DNA of 33,875 bases from Pseudomonadota bacterium (GTDB lineage: Bacteria; Pseudomonadota; Gammaproteobacteria; Burkholderiales; Rhodocyclaceae), in the NCBI GenBank assembly GCA_018261905.1, contig JAGTRU010000058.1:1-33875 (forward strand), given 5' to 3'. The position numbers and the translations under genes are program-made. Shown one piece after another: positions 14,024-22,090 of the stretch. How positions within the stretch are numbered: the stretch's first letter is position 1; each line of letters begins with the position of its first letter. Under the pieces are notes generated by a model that saw only the letters and a list, made by a program, of their open reading frames with translations, made no database searches and was not told the origin of the DNA.

Positions 14024-14976
14024 TCACCCTCGCCGACGTCATTGCCCGCCACGAAGCGGCGTACCTGGCGCAGTATCGCCACACCATGCTGCCCAGCCAA
14101 GGCCAAGCCCTGGCCGCCATGAAGTCCTGCCGCACTGCCTTGGCGCCGAAGATGCTGGCCCGTTGCACCGCCTGCGACGAAAGACGCCTCGTGCCGCATT
14201 CCTGCGGCCATCGCAACTGCCCGCACTGATGGAACAACTAGCCATTCCACTAAGCGACCAAAAGACGGTCGCCAAGTGGCTGGTTATGCCAGCATCACGA
14301 AAGCCAGCAGTGGCTGGAACGCCAACTCAAGCGCCAAGTCCCGGCCAACTATTTCCTGGTGACCTTCACCGTGCCGGCCGAATTCCGGGATCTGGCCTGG
14401 CGCCATCAACGCCTCTTCTACGCCTTGCTCTTCGAATGCGCCTGGGCGACGGTCAGCACCTTCAGCCAGAACGACAAACACCTGAAGGGCCGGTCCGGCG
14501 CGGTGAGCGTGCTGCATACCCACTCGCGCCGCCTCGATTACCACCCGCACCTGCATCTGACGATGCCCGCTGCGGCGCTCGATGCCAAGAGTCGGCGCTG
14601 GCGGACCAAGCCGTGTCGCAAAGGCACCGGCTATCTATTCGACCACCGCGCCCTGTCCAAGGTATTTCGCGCCAAGCTGCTGGCGGCGCTGACGCGTGAA
14701 GGTCTGCCACTGCCAGTCTGTCACCCGAGGAAATGGGTCGTTGACTGCAAAGGCGTTGGCACCGGCGAAAAAGCGCTGGTCTATCTCGGCCGCTATCTCT
14801 ATCGGGGTGTCGTTCAGGAAAAGGACATCCTGTCCTGTGACGACAAACAAGCCAGCTTTCGCTACCGCGATAGCCAAACCGGCCAGATCATGGTGCGCAC
14901 GGTGAGCGGCGCCACCTTCCTCTGGCTGATCCTGCAACACGTCTTGCCCAAGGGCTTTCGGCGGGCGCGCAACTTC
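14020..14976 (+). pseudogene. Interrupted and truncated IS91-family transposase
   Basis: GTG at 14020 begins the usual IS91-type text (LADVIARHEAAYLAQY, MLPSQGQALAAMKSCRTALA, zinc-binding CTACDERRLVPHSCGHRNCPH). A 60-base insertion at 14229-14288 brings stops (TGA 14227, TAG 14239). After it the same frame resumes with HHESQQWLERQL, YFLVTFTVPAEFRDLAW, VLHTHSRRLDYHPHLHL, ALVYLGRYLYRGV and HVLPKGFRRARNFGFL. It then runs into the 96-bp repeat and lacks the usual C-terminal 60-100 residues. The element once moved by rolling-circle transposition; it cannot now. Confidence 0.88.
14229..14288. repeat. 60-bp imperfect palindrome inserted in the transposase gene
   Basis: Removing these 60 bases restores the conserved HRNCPHCQHHES reading. 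The insert folds on itself: AACTAGCCA pairs with TGGCTGGTT (8 of 9), and CCACTAAGCGACC with GGTCGCCAAGTGG (11 of 13), around an AAAAGAC loop, with a 3-5 base bulge. No coding content. It behaves like a tiny non-autonomous mobile hairpin. Confidence 0.65.
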
Positions 14977-15072
14977 GGCTTTCTGCGACGGAAAGCCCTT
15001 GGGTACGGTGCAGGACAAAAAGATATTTCCAGGGGAACTACCCAGCCTCCGAACCGGGCTTGTCCAACAACC
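14977..15072. repeat. 96-bp direct repeat, right copy
   Basis: GGCTTTCTGCGACGG to CTTGTCCAACAACC, about 10 mismatches to 12909-13004 and no gaps. It begins inside the transposase frame (after RNFG) and ends inside the 3' end of the minus-strand DUF2004-like gene. Confidence 0.85.
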
Positions 15073-15358
15073 GGTTCAGATCGTGGCTCGCGACATAGTC
15101 AGTAACTTCATCGGGGAGCGTGAAGTCAAAGTACTCAATGTCTTGCTCGCCCCAAGACGAACGGAGTTGAAGCAAGCCGACAATTGACGCTGGCTCCGGG
15201 TTTTCGGAGCCAAGATGTTGCTGCCAGTAGCCCGGAGGAAGTTCCTCCAGGTGGTGTTCGACAAACAAATTGATGTTGTCCTCACCTGCCTCCGAGCCAA
15301 ATGCCTGCTTGATAGCTTGCAGCGCAAGAATTTGGCGCTCTACCTTGACTTGTGTCAT
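15038..15358 (-). CDS. DUF2004-like protein with replaced C-terminus
   Basis: 106 residues starting MTQVKVERQILALQAI, with EDNINLFVEHHLEELPPGYW, SIVGLLQLRSSWG and IEYFDFTLPDEVTDYV, which I recognise as DUF2004-type; function unknown. Members normally continue for a dozen or more residues (VSVHFD-like ending). Here the text turns into LNRLLDKPGSEAG, encoded by the 96-bp repeat, so the native end is probably lost. Translation is well supported: AGGAGGT lies 8 bases before the ATG at 15358 (an ATG 6 bases upstream meets a stop at once). The leader GTTGGGC-AGACAAGGAGGT-ATG resembles an integron cassette start. Confidence 0.7.
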   Translation of the reverse strand: MTQVKVERQILALQAIKQAFGSEAGEDNINLFVEHHLEELPPGYWQQHLGSENPEPASIVGLLQLRSSWGEQDIEYFDFTLPDEVTDYVASHDLNRLLDKPGSEAG

Positions 15359-15378
15359 GTCATGACACCTCCTTGTCT

Positions 15379-15462
15379 GCCCAACGTTAAATGTGGAACC
15401 TACATGACAGAAAGCTTCCCGTCATGCAGGCTGTATAAAAAGACAGTTTCATTTTAGTTCAA
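15379..15462 (-). promoter_or_regulatory. Upstream region of the DUF2004-like gene: promoter, palindrome and integron-like core
   Basis: Minus strand TTGAAC (15457-15462), 19-base spacer, TATACA (15432-15437) is a possible promoter. Downstream lies the palindrome CATGAC...GTCATG (15403-15426) centred on AAGCTT. After that comes GTTGGGC (15379-15385), which fits the GTTRRRY recombination core of integron attC sites and sits 21 bases before the start codon. No full attC partner is seen. Confidence 0.35.
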
Positions 15463-15495
15463 CGACTTAATATCTCTTAGTAAGGCGTCGCAAAC

Positions 15496-15526
15496 AAAAA
15501 GGGGGAGCGTCATTTGAATTCCCCGC
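15496..15526 (-). terminator. Possible intrinsic terminator after the RND gene
   Basis: Directly after the pump stop, the minus strand has GGGGA ... TCCCC (short stem, long loop) followed by CTTTTTG. The stem is only 5 bases, so the call is tentative. Confidence 0.4.
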
Positions 15527-18500
15527 TCAATGCGCCGGCATCCCGAACATCGCCCGCACCTTGCCGATCAGGTCATCGACGAAGGTAAACACCACTGGTA
15601 TCACCAGCAGGCTTAAAAAGGTCGAGGTGATCAGGCCGCCGATGACGACGATGGCCATCGGGGCGCGGAAGCTCGGGTCGGTGCCGATGCCGAGGGCGAT
15701 CGGCATCATGCCAGCGCCCATGGCGATGGTGGTCATGATGATCGGCCGGGCCCGCTTGCTGCAGGCATCGAGCAGCGCATGCCAGCGGTCGAGGCCGTGT
15801 TCGCGGCGGGCCAGCACGACGTAGTCGATGAGCAGGATGGAGTTCTTGGTGGCGATGCCCATGAGCATGATCAGGCCGATCATCGACGGCATGGAGAGCG
15901 CCGTGTGCGAGAGGAACAGGGCCAGGAAGGCGCCGGGCACGGAGAGCACGAGCGCCGCCAGGATAGTCACCGGCTGGACGAAATCCTTGAACAGCAGGAC
16001 CAGCACGATGTAGATGCAGAGGACGCCGGTGCCCATGGCCAGACCGAAGCTGGAGAACAGTTCACCCATGGTTTCGGCGTCGCCAACCGTCGTCTGGATG
16101 ATGCCGGGTGGCAGTTTGGCCAGGCTGGGCAGGGCCAGCGCCTGCTTTTCCAGTTCGCCGAGCGCCACGCCATTCAGCGCGATTTCGAAATTGATATTGC
16201 GCAGGCGGTCGTAGCGGTCGATTTCGGCCGGGCCGCCGACCAGGCTCAGGCTGGCGACATTGGCCAGCATCACCGGGCCATGTTTGCCGGGCACGCTGAG
16301 GTGTTCGAGCAGGCCGATGTCCTGGCGCGCCGCCGGCGGCAGCTTAACGATGATCGGCACCTGGCGCTGGCTGAGGTTGAGCTTGGCCAGCCCCTGGTCG
16401 TAGTCGCCGGCCGTGGCGATGCGCAGCACGTCGGCAATCGCCGCCGAGGTCACGCCAAGATCGGCCATGCGGGCGAAATCGGGGCGCACCACGAGTTCCG
16501 GGCGGACTAGGCTGGCTGTCGAGGTGACATTGCCGATGCCGGGCAAGGTACGCAATTCGCGCTCGACCTGGCGGGCATGTTCGGAAAGCAGGGCACCGTT
16601 TTCGCTGGCCAGCACCAGCACGTACTTGTCATTGGAAGCGCCGAGGCCGATCTTGACCTGGACGCCGGGCAAGTCGCCGAGGGCCTCGCTGAGCTGGTGC
16701 TCGACTTCCTGTTTCTTGACCCCGCCACGCTCCTTGCGCGGGGTCAGGTTGATGGTCAGCGTTGCCTTGCGCACCTCGGCCGCGCCGCGCGGCGCAAAGG
16801 GGTCGCTGCCGGCCGCACCGCCGCCGATGGCGGTGTAGACCAGCCGGACATGCGGATTCTGCCCGACGATCCGGCGCGCCCGTTCGGCGACGCCCAGGGT
16901 TTCATTGAAGGTGCTGCCGGGCGGCAACGACAGGTAGACCTGGGTCTGCGAGAGATCGTCGGGCGGCATGAAGCCCTTCTCGAGCAGCGGCACCAGGGCG
17001 AAGGAACCGACGAAGAAGACCAGCGTCGCCAGCATGGTGAGCAGGCGGTGCTTCAGACACCAGGCGGCCCAGCCGCCGTAGATGTCGAGCCAGCGCGGCG
17101 TGCCGTGGTCGCGCCGGGGCGGCTGCAGGATGTAGGCAGCCATCATCGGCGTCAGCAGGCGGGCGACGACGAGCGAGAAGAATACGGCAATCGCCGCCGT
17201 CCAGCCGAATTGCACGAAGAACTTGCCGGCGACGCCACTCATGAAGGCGGTCGGCAGGAAGACGGCGATCAGCGTGAAGGTCGTGGCGATGACCGCCAGG
17301 CCGATTTCGTCGGCCGCTTCCATGGCCGCCTGGAACGGCGTCTTGCCCATGCGCAGGTGGCGCATGATGTTCTCGATTTCGACGATGGCGTCGTCCACCA
17401 GGATGCCGACCACCAGCGACATCGAGAGCAGGGTCACCACATTGAGCGTGAAGCCCATCAGGTGCATCACGGCAAAGGCCGGGATGATCGACAGCGGCAG
17501 CGCCGTGGCCGAAACGAAGGTGGCGCGCCAATCGCGCAGGAAAAGCCAGACGACGATGACGGCGAGGATGGCGCCCTCGATGAGTAGGGCCATCGAGCCT
17601 TCGTAGTTTTCCTGCACCGGATCGACGAAGTTGAAGGCTTCGGTGATCGTGATGTCGGGATGCTCGGCGCGCAGCTTGTCGAGCGCGATGTTGACGCTGG
17701 CCGCCAGTTCGACCTCGCCGGCCCCGCGACTGCGGGTGATTTCGAAACCGACTACCGGCTTGCCGTTGAGCAGCGCAGCACTGCGCGTCTCGCCCACCGT
17801 GTCGCTGACCGTCGCCACCTGGTCGAGGCGCAGATGCCGGCCATCGCCGAGCACGATGTCCATGGCGCCCAGTTCGGCCGCCGTCTGCACGGTGGCCAGG
17901 GTGCGCACCGACTGTTCGACGCCACCGACATCGGCCTTGCCGCCCGAGGCTTCCTGCTGGATCTGGCGCAATTGCCGGGAAATATCGGCGGCCGTCGCAT
18001 TGAGCGCCAGCAGGCGGGCCGGGTCGAGTTCGACGCGAACTTCGCGCGTCACGCCGCCGACCCGTGCCACGGCGCCGACGCCGCGGACGCTGAGGATGCT
18101 CTTGGTGATGGTGTTATCGACAAACCAGGACAGCGCCTCGTCATCCATCCGGCTCGAGGCCACGGTGTAGGTCAGGATCGGCACGCCGGCCAGATTGACC
18201 CGGGCGACCACCGGATCCTTGAGATCGCCGGGCAGGTCGGAGCGGATGCGCGACACGGCATCGCGCACCTCGTCGATGGCTTCCTGGGTCGACTTTTCCA
18301 GGCGGAATTCGACGGTGACGATGGCCACGCCATCCTGCACCTTGGTGTAGATGTGCTTGATGCCCTGCACGGTGGCGACCGAATTCTCGATCTTGCGCGC
18401 CACCTCGGTTTCCATCTGGGCCGGCGCCGCGCCGGGCAGCGACGCGGTGACGGTGACCATGGGCAGGTCGATGTCCATGAACTGCTGGATTTTCATGGCG

Positions 18501-18589
18501 CGGAAGGACATCACGCCGAACAGCGTGAGCATGATGAACAACAGGATGGCCGGAATTGGGTTCCGGATCGACCAGGCGGAGACGTTCAT
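15527..18589 (-). CDS. RND efflux pump inner-membrane transporter (HAE1-like)
   Basis: 1020 residues from the ATG at 18589 (MNVSAWSIRNPIPAILL), the normal AcrB-class length. The first helix, two large periplasmic loops and twelve membrane segments in the usual order can be followed. The proton-relay pair is present in VVGILVDDAIVEIENIMRHL, typical of drug/solvent pumps rather than metal (CusA) pumps. The second half carries LIMLMGIATKNSILLIDYVV, and the protein ends FVDDLIGKVRAMFGMPAH. The start overlaps the fusion-protein stop (ATGA). An open frame upstream to 19048 is out-of-frame noise inside the fusion-protein gene. No outer-membrane channel or repressor gene is adjacent, so it must borrow a TolC-like channel. 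Its 3' end has a decayed twin at 12706. Confidence 0.96.
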   Translation of the reverse strand: MNVSAWSIRNPIPAILLFIMLTLFGVMSFRAMKIQQFMDIDLPMVTVTASLPGAAPAQMETEVARKIENSVATVQGIKHIYTKVQDGVAIVTVEFRLEKSTQEAIDEVRDAVSRIRSDLPGDLKDPVVARVNLAGVPILTYTVASSRMDDEALSWFVDNTITKSILSVRGVGAVARVGGVTREVRVELDPARLLALNATAADISRQLRQIQQEASGGKADVGGVEQSVRTLATVQTAAELGAMDIVLGDGRHLRLDQVATVSDTVGETRSAALLNGKPVVGFEITRSRGAGEVELAASVNIALDKLRAEHPDITITEAFNFVDPVQENYEGSMALLIEGAILAVIVVWLFLRDWRATFVSATALPLSIIPAFAVMHLMGFTLNVVTLLSMSLVVGILVDDAIVEIENIMRHLRMGKTPFQAAMEAADEIGLAVIATTFTLIAVFLPTAFMSGVAGKFFVQFGWTAAIAVFFSLVVARLLTPMMAAYILQPPRRDHGTPRWLDIYGGWAAWCLKHRLLTMLATLVFFVGSFALVPLLEKGFMPPDDLSQTQVYLSLPPGSTFNETLGVAERARRIVGQNPHVRLVYTAIGGGAAGSDPFAPRGAAEVRKATLTINLTPRKERGGVKKQEVEHQLSEALGDLPGVQVKIGLGASNDKYVLVLASENGALLSEHARQVERELRTLPGIGNVTSTASLVRPELVVRPDFARMADLGVTSAAIADVLRIATAGDYDQGLAKLNLSQRQVPIIVKLPPAARQDIGLLEHLSVPGKHGPVMLANVASLSLVGGPAEIDRYDRLRNINFEIALNGVALGELEKQALALPSLAKLPPGIIQTTVGDAETMGELFSSFGLAMGTGVLCIYIVLVLLFKDFVQPVTILAALVLSVPGAFLALFLSHTALSMPSMIGLIMLMGIATKNSILLIDYVVLARREHGLDRWHALLDACSKRARPIIMTTIAMGAGMMPIALGIGTDPSFRAPMAIVVIGGLITSTFLSLLVIPVVFTFVDDLIGKVRAMFGMPAH

Positions 18590-19728
18590 TGCGCTTTGCC
18601 GGCGGCAGCAACCACCTTGACCAGATCGCCGTCGGCCAGGAAGCCGGCACCGCTTTCGACGACCGCCACCTTGGCGTCCAGTCCGGAGACGATTTCGATG
18701 CGCTCGTCCTGCTGCCGGCCGAGCGTCACCTTGGTCTGGGCGACGCGATTCTCGCCTTCCAGACGGAAGACGTAAGCGAAGCCCTCGCGCCGCACCACCG
18801 CCGATTGCGGCAGGGTGAGCGCCGCGGTCCGCCCGAGTTCGAATTCGCCGCGCGCGAACATGCCGGCCCGCACGCTGCTGCCCACCGGCAGATCGACGTA
18901 GATCAGGCCGTTGCGCGTCTGCGGATCGACGCTGGGCGCCACGGCGCGCACCTTGCCCTTGACCGTTTCGCCATTCGGGTTGACCAGGCTCGCCGGCCCC
19001 CCGGCCTTGACCGCGGCCAGATCGGCCGACGGCACTTCGGCCCGCCATTCGAGGCGGCCGCCGCGAATCAGCCGGAACAGTTCCTGCCCGGGCTGGGTCA
19101 GCGAGCCGACACTGGCCGAACGGGCCGAGATCACGCCATCATCCGGCGCCAGCACGCTGGTCTTGCTCAGGCGCAGCGCCGCCGCCTGCTGGCGAGCGCG
19201 GGCGGCTTCCAGGCGGGCTTGCGTCGTCTGTTCGGCGGTCCGGTACTGGTTGTTGAGTTGCGCGCTGTAGAAGCCCTTGGCCTTGAGTTCGGCCGCCCGT
19301 TCGCTGTTGCCTTTGGCCTCGCTGGCACTGGCTTCGAGCTCGGCAACAGCCGCCTTGGCCTCGGCCAGTTCGCTGGCCACGGTATCACTGGCGATGCGCG
19401 CCAGGACTTGGCCCTTTTTGACGCGGTCGCCGACCTGAGCGGCGACTTCGGTAATCCGGTAATTGGCGATTTCCGGCCCGATCACCGCTTCCTGCCAGGC
19501 CACGACATTGCCGTTGGCGACCAGGAGCCGCGGCCACTCGACGCTCTCGGGCGCGATCAGGCGCACGGTCAGCGCCGGCTTGGCCGCTGCGGCTTCCTTG
19601 GCCGGAGCCGCCGGTGGCGTCTCGCCGCCCCCGGAATAGACAGCAGCCGCAACCAGGACGAGGACGGCCAGCCCCCCGACAAGACGGGTTTTGCGCCCAG
19701 CGAAAAGCCCGGTGGAGATGAGTTTCAT
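18586..19728 (-). CDS. Membrane fusion (periplasmic adaptor) protein of the RND pump
   Basis: 380 residues from the ATG at 19728 (MKLISTGLFAGRK); a GTG at 19749 is an alternative. One N-terminal anchor helix (RLVGGLAVLVLVAAAVY) lacks a lipobox. The rest follows the AcrA plan: barrel-sandwich halves (ANYRITEVAAQVGDRVKKGQVLARI and TSVLAPDDGVISARSASVG) flanking an alpha-hairpin rich in Ala/Glu (about 120-185), then beta-barrel and membrane-proximal domains (GMFARGEFELGR, LPQSAVVRREG). It links the pump to an outer-membrane channel. It is cotranscribed and overlaps the pump gene by four bases. The 330-base upstream gap contains repeat copy C. Confidence 0.94.
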   Translation of the reverse strand: MKLISTGLFAGRKTRLVGGLAVLVLVAAAVYSGGGETPPAAPAKEAAAAKPALTVRLIAPESVEWPRLLVANGNVVAWQEAVIGPEIANYRITEVAAQVGDRVKKGQVLARIASDTVASELAEAKAAVAELEASASEAKGNSERAAELKAKGFYSAQLNNQYRTAEQTTQARLEAARARQQAAALRLSKTSVLAPDDGVISARSASVGSLTQPGQELFRLIRGGRLEWRAEVPSADLAAVKAGGPASLVNPNGETVKGKVRAVAPSVDPQTRNGLIYVDLPVGSSVRAGMFARGEFELGRTAALTLPQSAVVRREGFAYVFRLEGENRVAQTKVTLGRQQDERIEIVSGLDAKVAVVESGAGFLADGDLVKVVAAAGKAQ

Positions 19729-19821
19729 GCGCAGACCTGTGGCAAACACGTTAACTGGCGAATGATACCTTGCTACGGGTCAATTCTCGATTGGCATCGC
19801 CAGCGGCAACAGGCGCTGCTA

Positions 19822-19990
19822 CTCCCGGAAAAGGCACTTGAACCGCAGAGACGCAGAGAGACGGAGGAAAGGCAAAGGCTCGCCCGGCGTCTCCGGCGCA
19901 CCTTCCGGCCCGGCCGCAAAAACGCGGTAAGCGACTGCTTTCACGATTTTCTCTGCACCTCTGCGACTCGGCGGTAGGTTTTCCCGGGAG
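19822..19990. repeat. Dispersed palindromic intergenic repeat, copy C
   Basis: Bounded by CTCCCGGAAAA and TTTTCCCGGGAG, inverted repeats differing by one base. Inside these, AACCGCAGAGACGCAGAG mirrors CTCTGCACCTCTGCGACTCG. The centre is GC-rich and unlike copies A and B, so this copy is more diverged or a subtype. Confidence 0.7.
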
Positions 19991-20054
19991 GAACCAGAGG
20001 ACCGCGCCAGCCCGCCCGCTGCCCCCCGAATCTCCTTGAATCAGCGAAAGCCCT

Positions 20055-22055
20055 CTACTCGCCGAGGGCCTTTTCGGCCTGGTCGGCCGTTTCGAAAATC
20101 TGCGGCGCGATCTGGCGTTTTTCCAGGGCCTCGCCGAGTTTGACGCGCAGGAAGGTACTCGCCGTGTAACGCGTGACGTCGTGGTAATGGCGGTCCATGA
20201 TGCCCTTGACGACACCGATGTAGTCGTCGATCAGTTCCGGCACGATGGAGAAACGGTCGTAATTGACGATGGCGTTCACCTTGTGGCCGATCGGCGCCAG
20301 GCGGCTTTCGACCGCCTCGAGAATGCGCGCGATATCGGCCTCGCTGCGCACCGTCAGGCCGGCGAAGTCGACGAAGAACAGGTTTTGCGCCGCGTCGTAG
20401 GTCAGGCGCTCGGCCAGCGGCCGCTCCAGCATGTCCGGCCGGATGTTCATCGGCGCCTCGGCGAAGATGCGCGCATCCATCAGTTTCGGCTCGACCGGCA
20501 TCAGCGGCCTGAAGGTCATCTTGTCGAGAATGTCCTTCTGCAGATCGATGCCCGGGGCGATTTCGGTCAGTTCCAGGCCGGCGGCGGTCAGCTTGAAGAC
20601 GCAGCGCTCGGTGATGTAGAGCACGCTCTTGCCCCACTTGGCGGCCTGTGAGCCGCTGAAGGTGCGATGTTCGACCTCGTCGACGAATTTCAGCGCCTTG
20701 CCGTCCTCGAGAATCTGCAACTGACCGTCCTTGATCGCCACTTCCAGGTTGCCAGCGGTGAAGGTGCCGACGAAGACGACTTTCTTGGCATTTTGCGAAA
20801 TATTGATGAAGCCGCCGGCGCCGGCCAGACGCGGGCCAAATTTCGAGACATTGAGGTTGCCTTCCTGGTCGGCCTGGGCCAGGCCGAGGAAGGCGATATC
20901 GAGGCCGCCGCCGTCGTAGAAGTCGAACTGGCTGGGCTGGTCGATGATCGCCTGGGCATTGGTCGCCGCCCCGAAACTCAGGCCGCCGGCCGGCACGCCG
21001 CCGATCACGCCGGGTTCGGCGGTGAGCGTCATGAGGTCGATGACTTGTTCCTCGGCGGCGACATTGGCCACCCCTTCCGGCATGCCGATGCCGAGATTGA
21101 CCACGGCATTGGCCTTCAATTCGAGGGCCGCGCGGCGGGCGATGATCTTGCGTTCGCTCATCGGCATCGCCGCGATGGCCGACATCGGCACCTTGATCTC
21201 GCCGGCGAAGGCCGGGCTGTAGGCTTCGGCGAAAGTCTGCATGTGGTATTCCGGCTTTTCGGCGACCACCACGCAATCGACCAGAATGCCGGGAATCTTC
21301 ACCTGCCGCGGGTTCAGCGTGCCGCGTTCGGCGATGCGCTCGACCTGGGCGATGACGAGGCCGCCCGAGTTGCGCGCCGCCATGGCGATGGCCTGCGCCT
21401 CCAGCGTCAGGGCTTCCTTTTCCATGGTGATGTTACCGTCCGGGTCAGCGGTGGTGCCGCGGATGATCCCGACATGGATCGGGAAAGCCTTGTAGAACAG
21501 GTATTCCTGGCCATCGATTTCCATCACCCGGACGACATCCCGGGTCGTCATGGCATTCAGCTTGCCGCCGCCGAAACGGGGATCGACGAAGGTGCCGAGG
21601 CCGACGCGGGTGATCGTTCCCGGCTTGCCGGCGGCGATGTCGCGGAACAGATGGGTGATCACCCCCTGCGGCAGGTTGTAGGCTTCGATGCGATTGGCCA
21701 CCGCCAGTTGCTGCAATTTCGGCACCAGGCCCCAGTGGCCGCCGATCACCCGGGCCACCAGGCCGTCGTGGCCGAGGTGATTGAGACCGCGTTCCTTGCC
21801 GTCGCCCTGCCCGGCCGCATAAACCAGGGTCAGGTTGCGCGGCCGGCCGAGGCCGTGCAGGTCGGCCTCCTCGCCTTCGAGGAAAAGCTGTTCAAGGGCG
21901 ATGGCGATGTTTTCGGCAAAACCGATGCCGACGAAACCGCCGGTGGCAACGGTGTCGCCGTCCTTGATCAGGCGCACGGCATCGCGCGCCGAAACGATCT
22001 TGCCGGTATCGGAGGCGCGCAGCGAGGCGGCCATCGGGTGACGGGTCAAGGGCAT
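20055..22055 (-). CDS. Acyl-CoA:acetate/propionate-type CoA-transferase (fused alpha-beta, YdiF-like)
   Basis: 666 residues, two CoA-transferase halves in one chain. The N-terminal half has DGDTVATGGFVGIGFAENI. The C-terminal half has VNLGIGMPEGVA and LTAEPGVIGGVPAGG, where the glutamate of AEPGVIGG matches the catalytic residue that forms the glutamyl-CoA thioester in this family. It should swap CoA between short-chain acids (acetate, propionate, hydroxybutyrate or acetoacetate). Good ribosome site AAGGAGA 6 bases before the ATG. It follows the GntP permease gene by 35 bases, so uptake and activation are one operon. The C-terminal tail of about 100 residues (QNLFFVDFAGLTVRSEADI and after) is longer than in minimal YdiF and resembles the fused family seen in betaproteobacteria. 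Confidence 0.9.
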   Translation of the reverse strand: MPLTRHPMAASLRASDTGKIVSARDAVRLIKDGDTVATGGFVGIGFAENIAIALEQLFLEGEEADLHGLGRPRNLTLVYAAGQGDGKERGLNHLGHDGLVARVIGGHWGLVPKLQQLAVANRIEAYNLPQGVITHLFRDIAAGKPGTITRVGLGTFVDPRFGGGKLNAMTTRDVVRVMEIDGQEYLFYKAFPIHVGIIRGTTADPDGNITMEKEALTLEAQAIAMAARNSGGLVIAQVERIAERGTLNPRQVKIPGILVDCVVVAEKPEYHMQTFAEAYSPAFAGEIKVPMSAIAAMPMSERKIIARRAALELKANAVVNLGIGMPEGVANVAAEEQVIDLMTLTAEPGVIGGVPAGGLSFGAATNAQAIIDQPSQFDFYDGGGLDIAFLGLAQADQEGNLNVSKFGPRLAGAGGFINISQNAKKVVFVGTFTAGNLEVAIKDGQLQILEDGKALKFVDEVEHRTFSGSQAAKWGKSVLYITERCVFKLTAAGLELTEIAPGIDLQKDILDKMTFRPLMPVEPKLMDARIFAEAPMNIRPDMLERPLAERLTYDAAQNLFFVDFAGLTVRSEADIARILEAVESRLAPIGHKVNAIVNYDRFSIVPELIDDYIGVVKGIMDRHYHDVTRYTASTFLRVKLGEALEKRQIAPQIFETADQAEKALGE

Positions 22056-22090
22056 GGGAGTCTCCTTTATTTTTATCGGCGAAGCGGCAA

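Noticed and set aside
12906..15490. CRISPR array or complete integron
   Set aside because: Only two long repeats 2 kb apart, no spacers, no cas genes, no integron integrase and no full attC seen.
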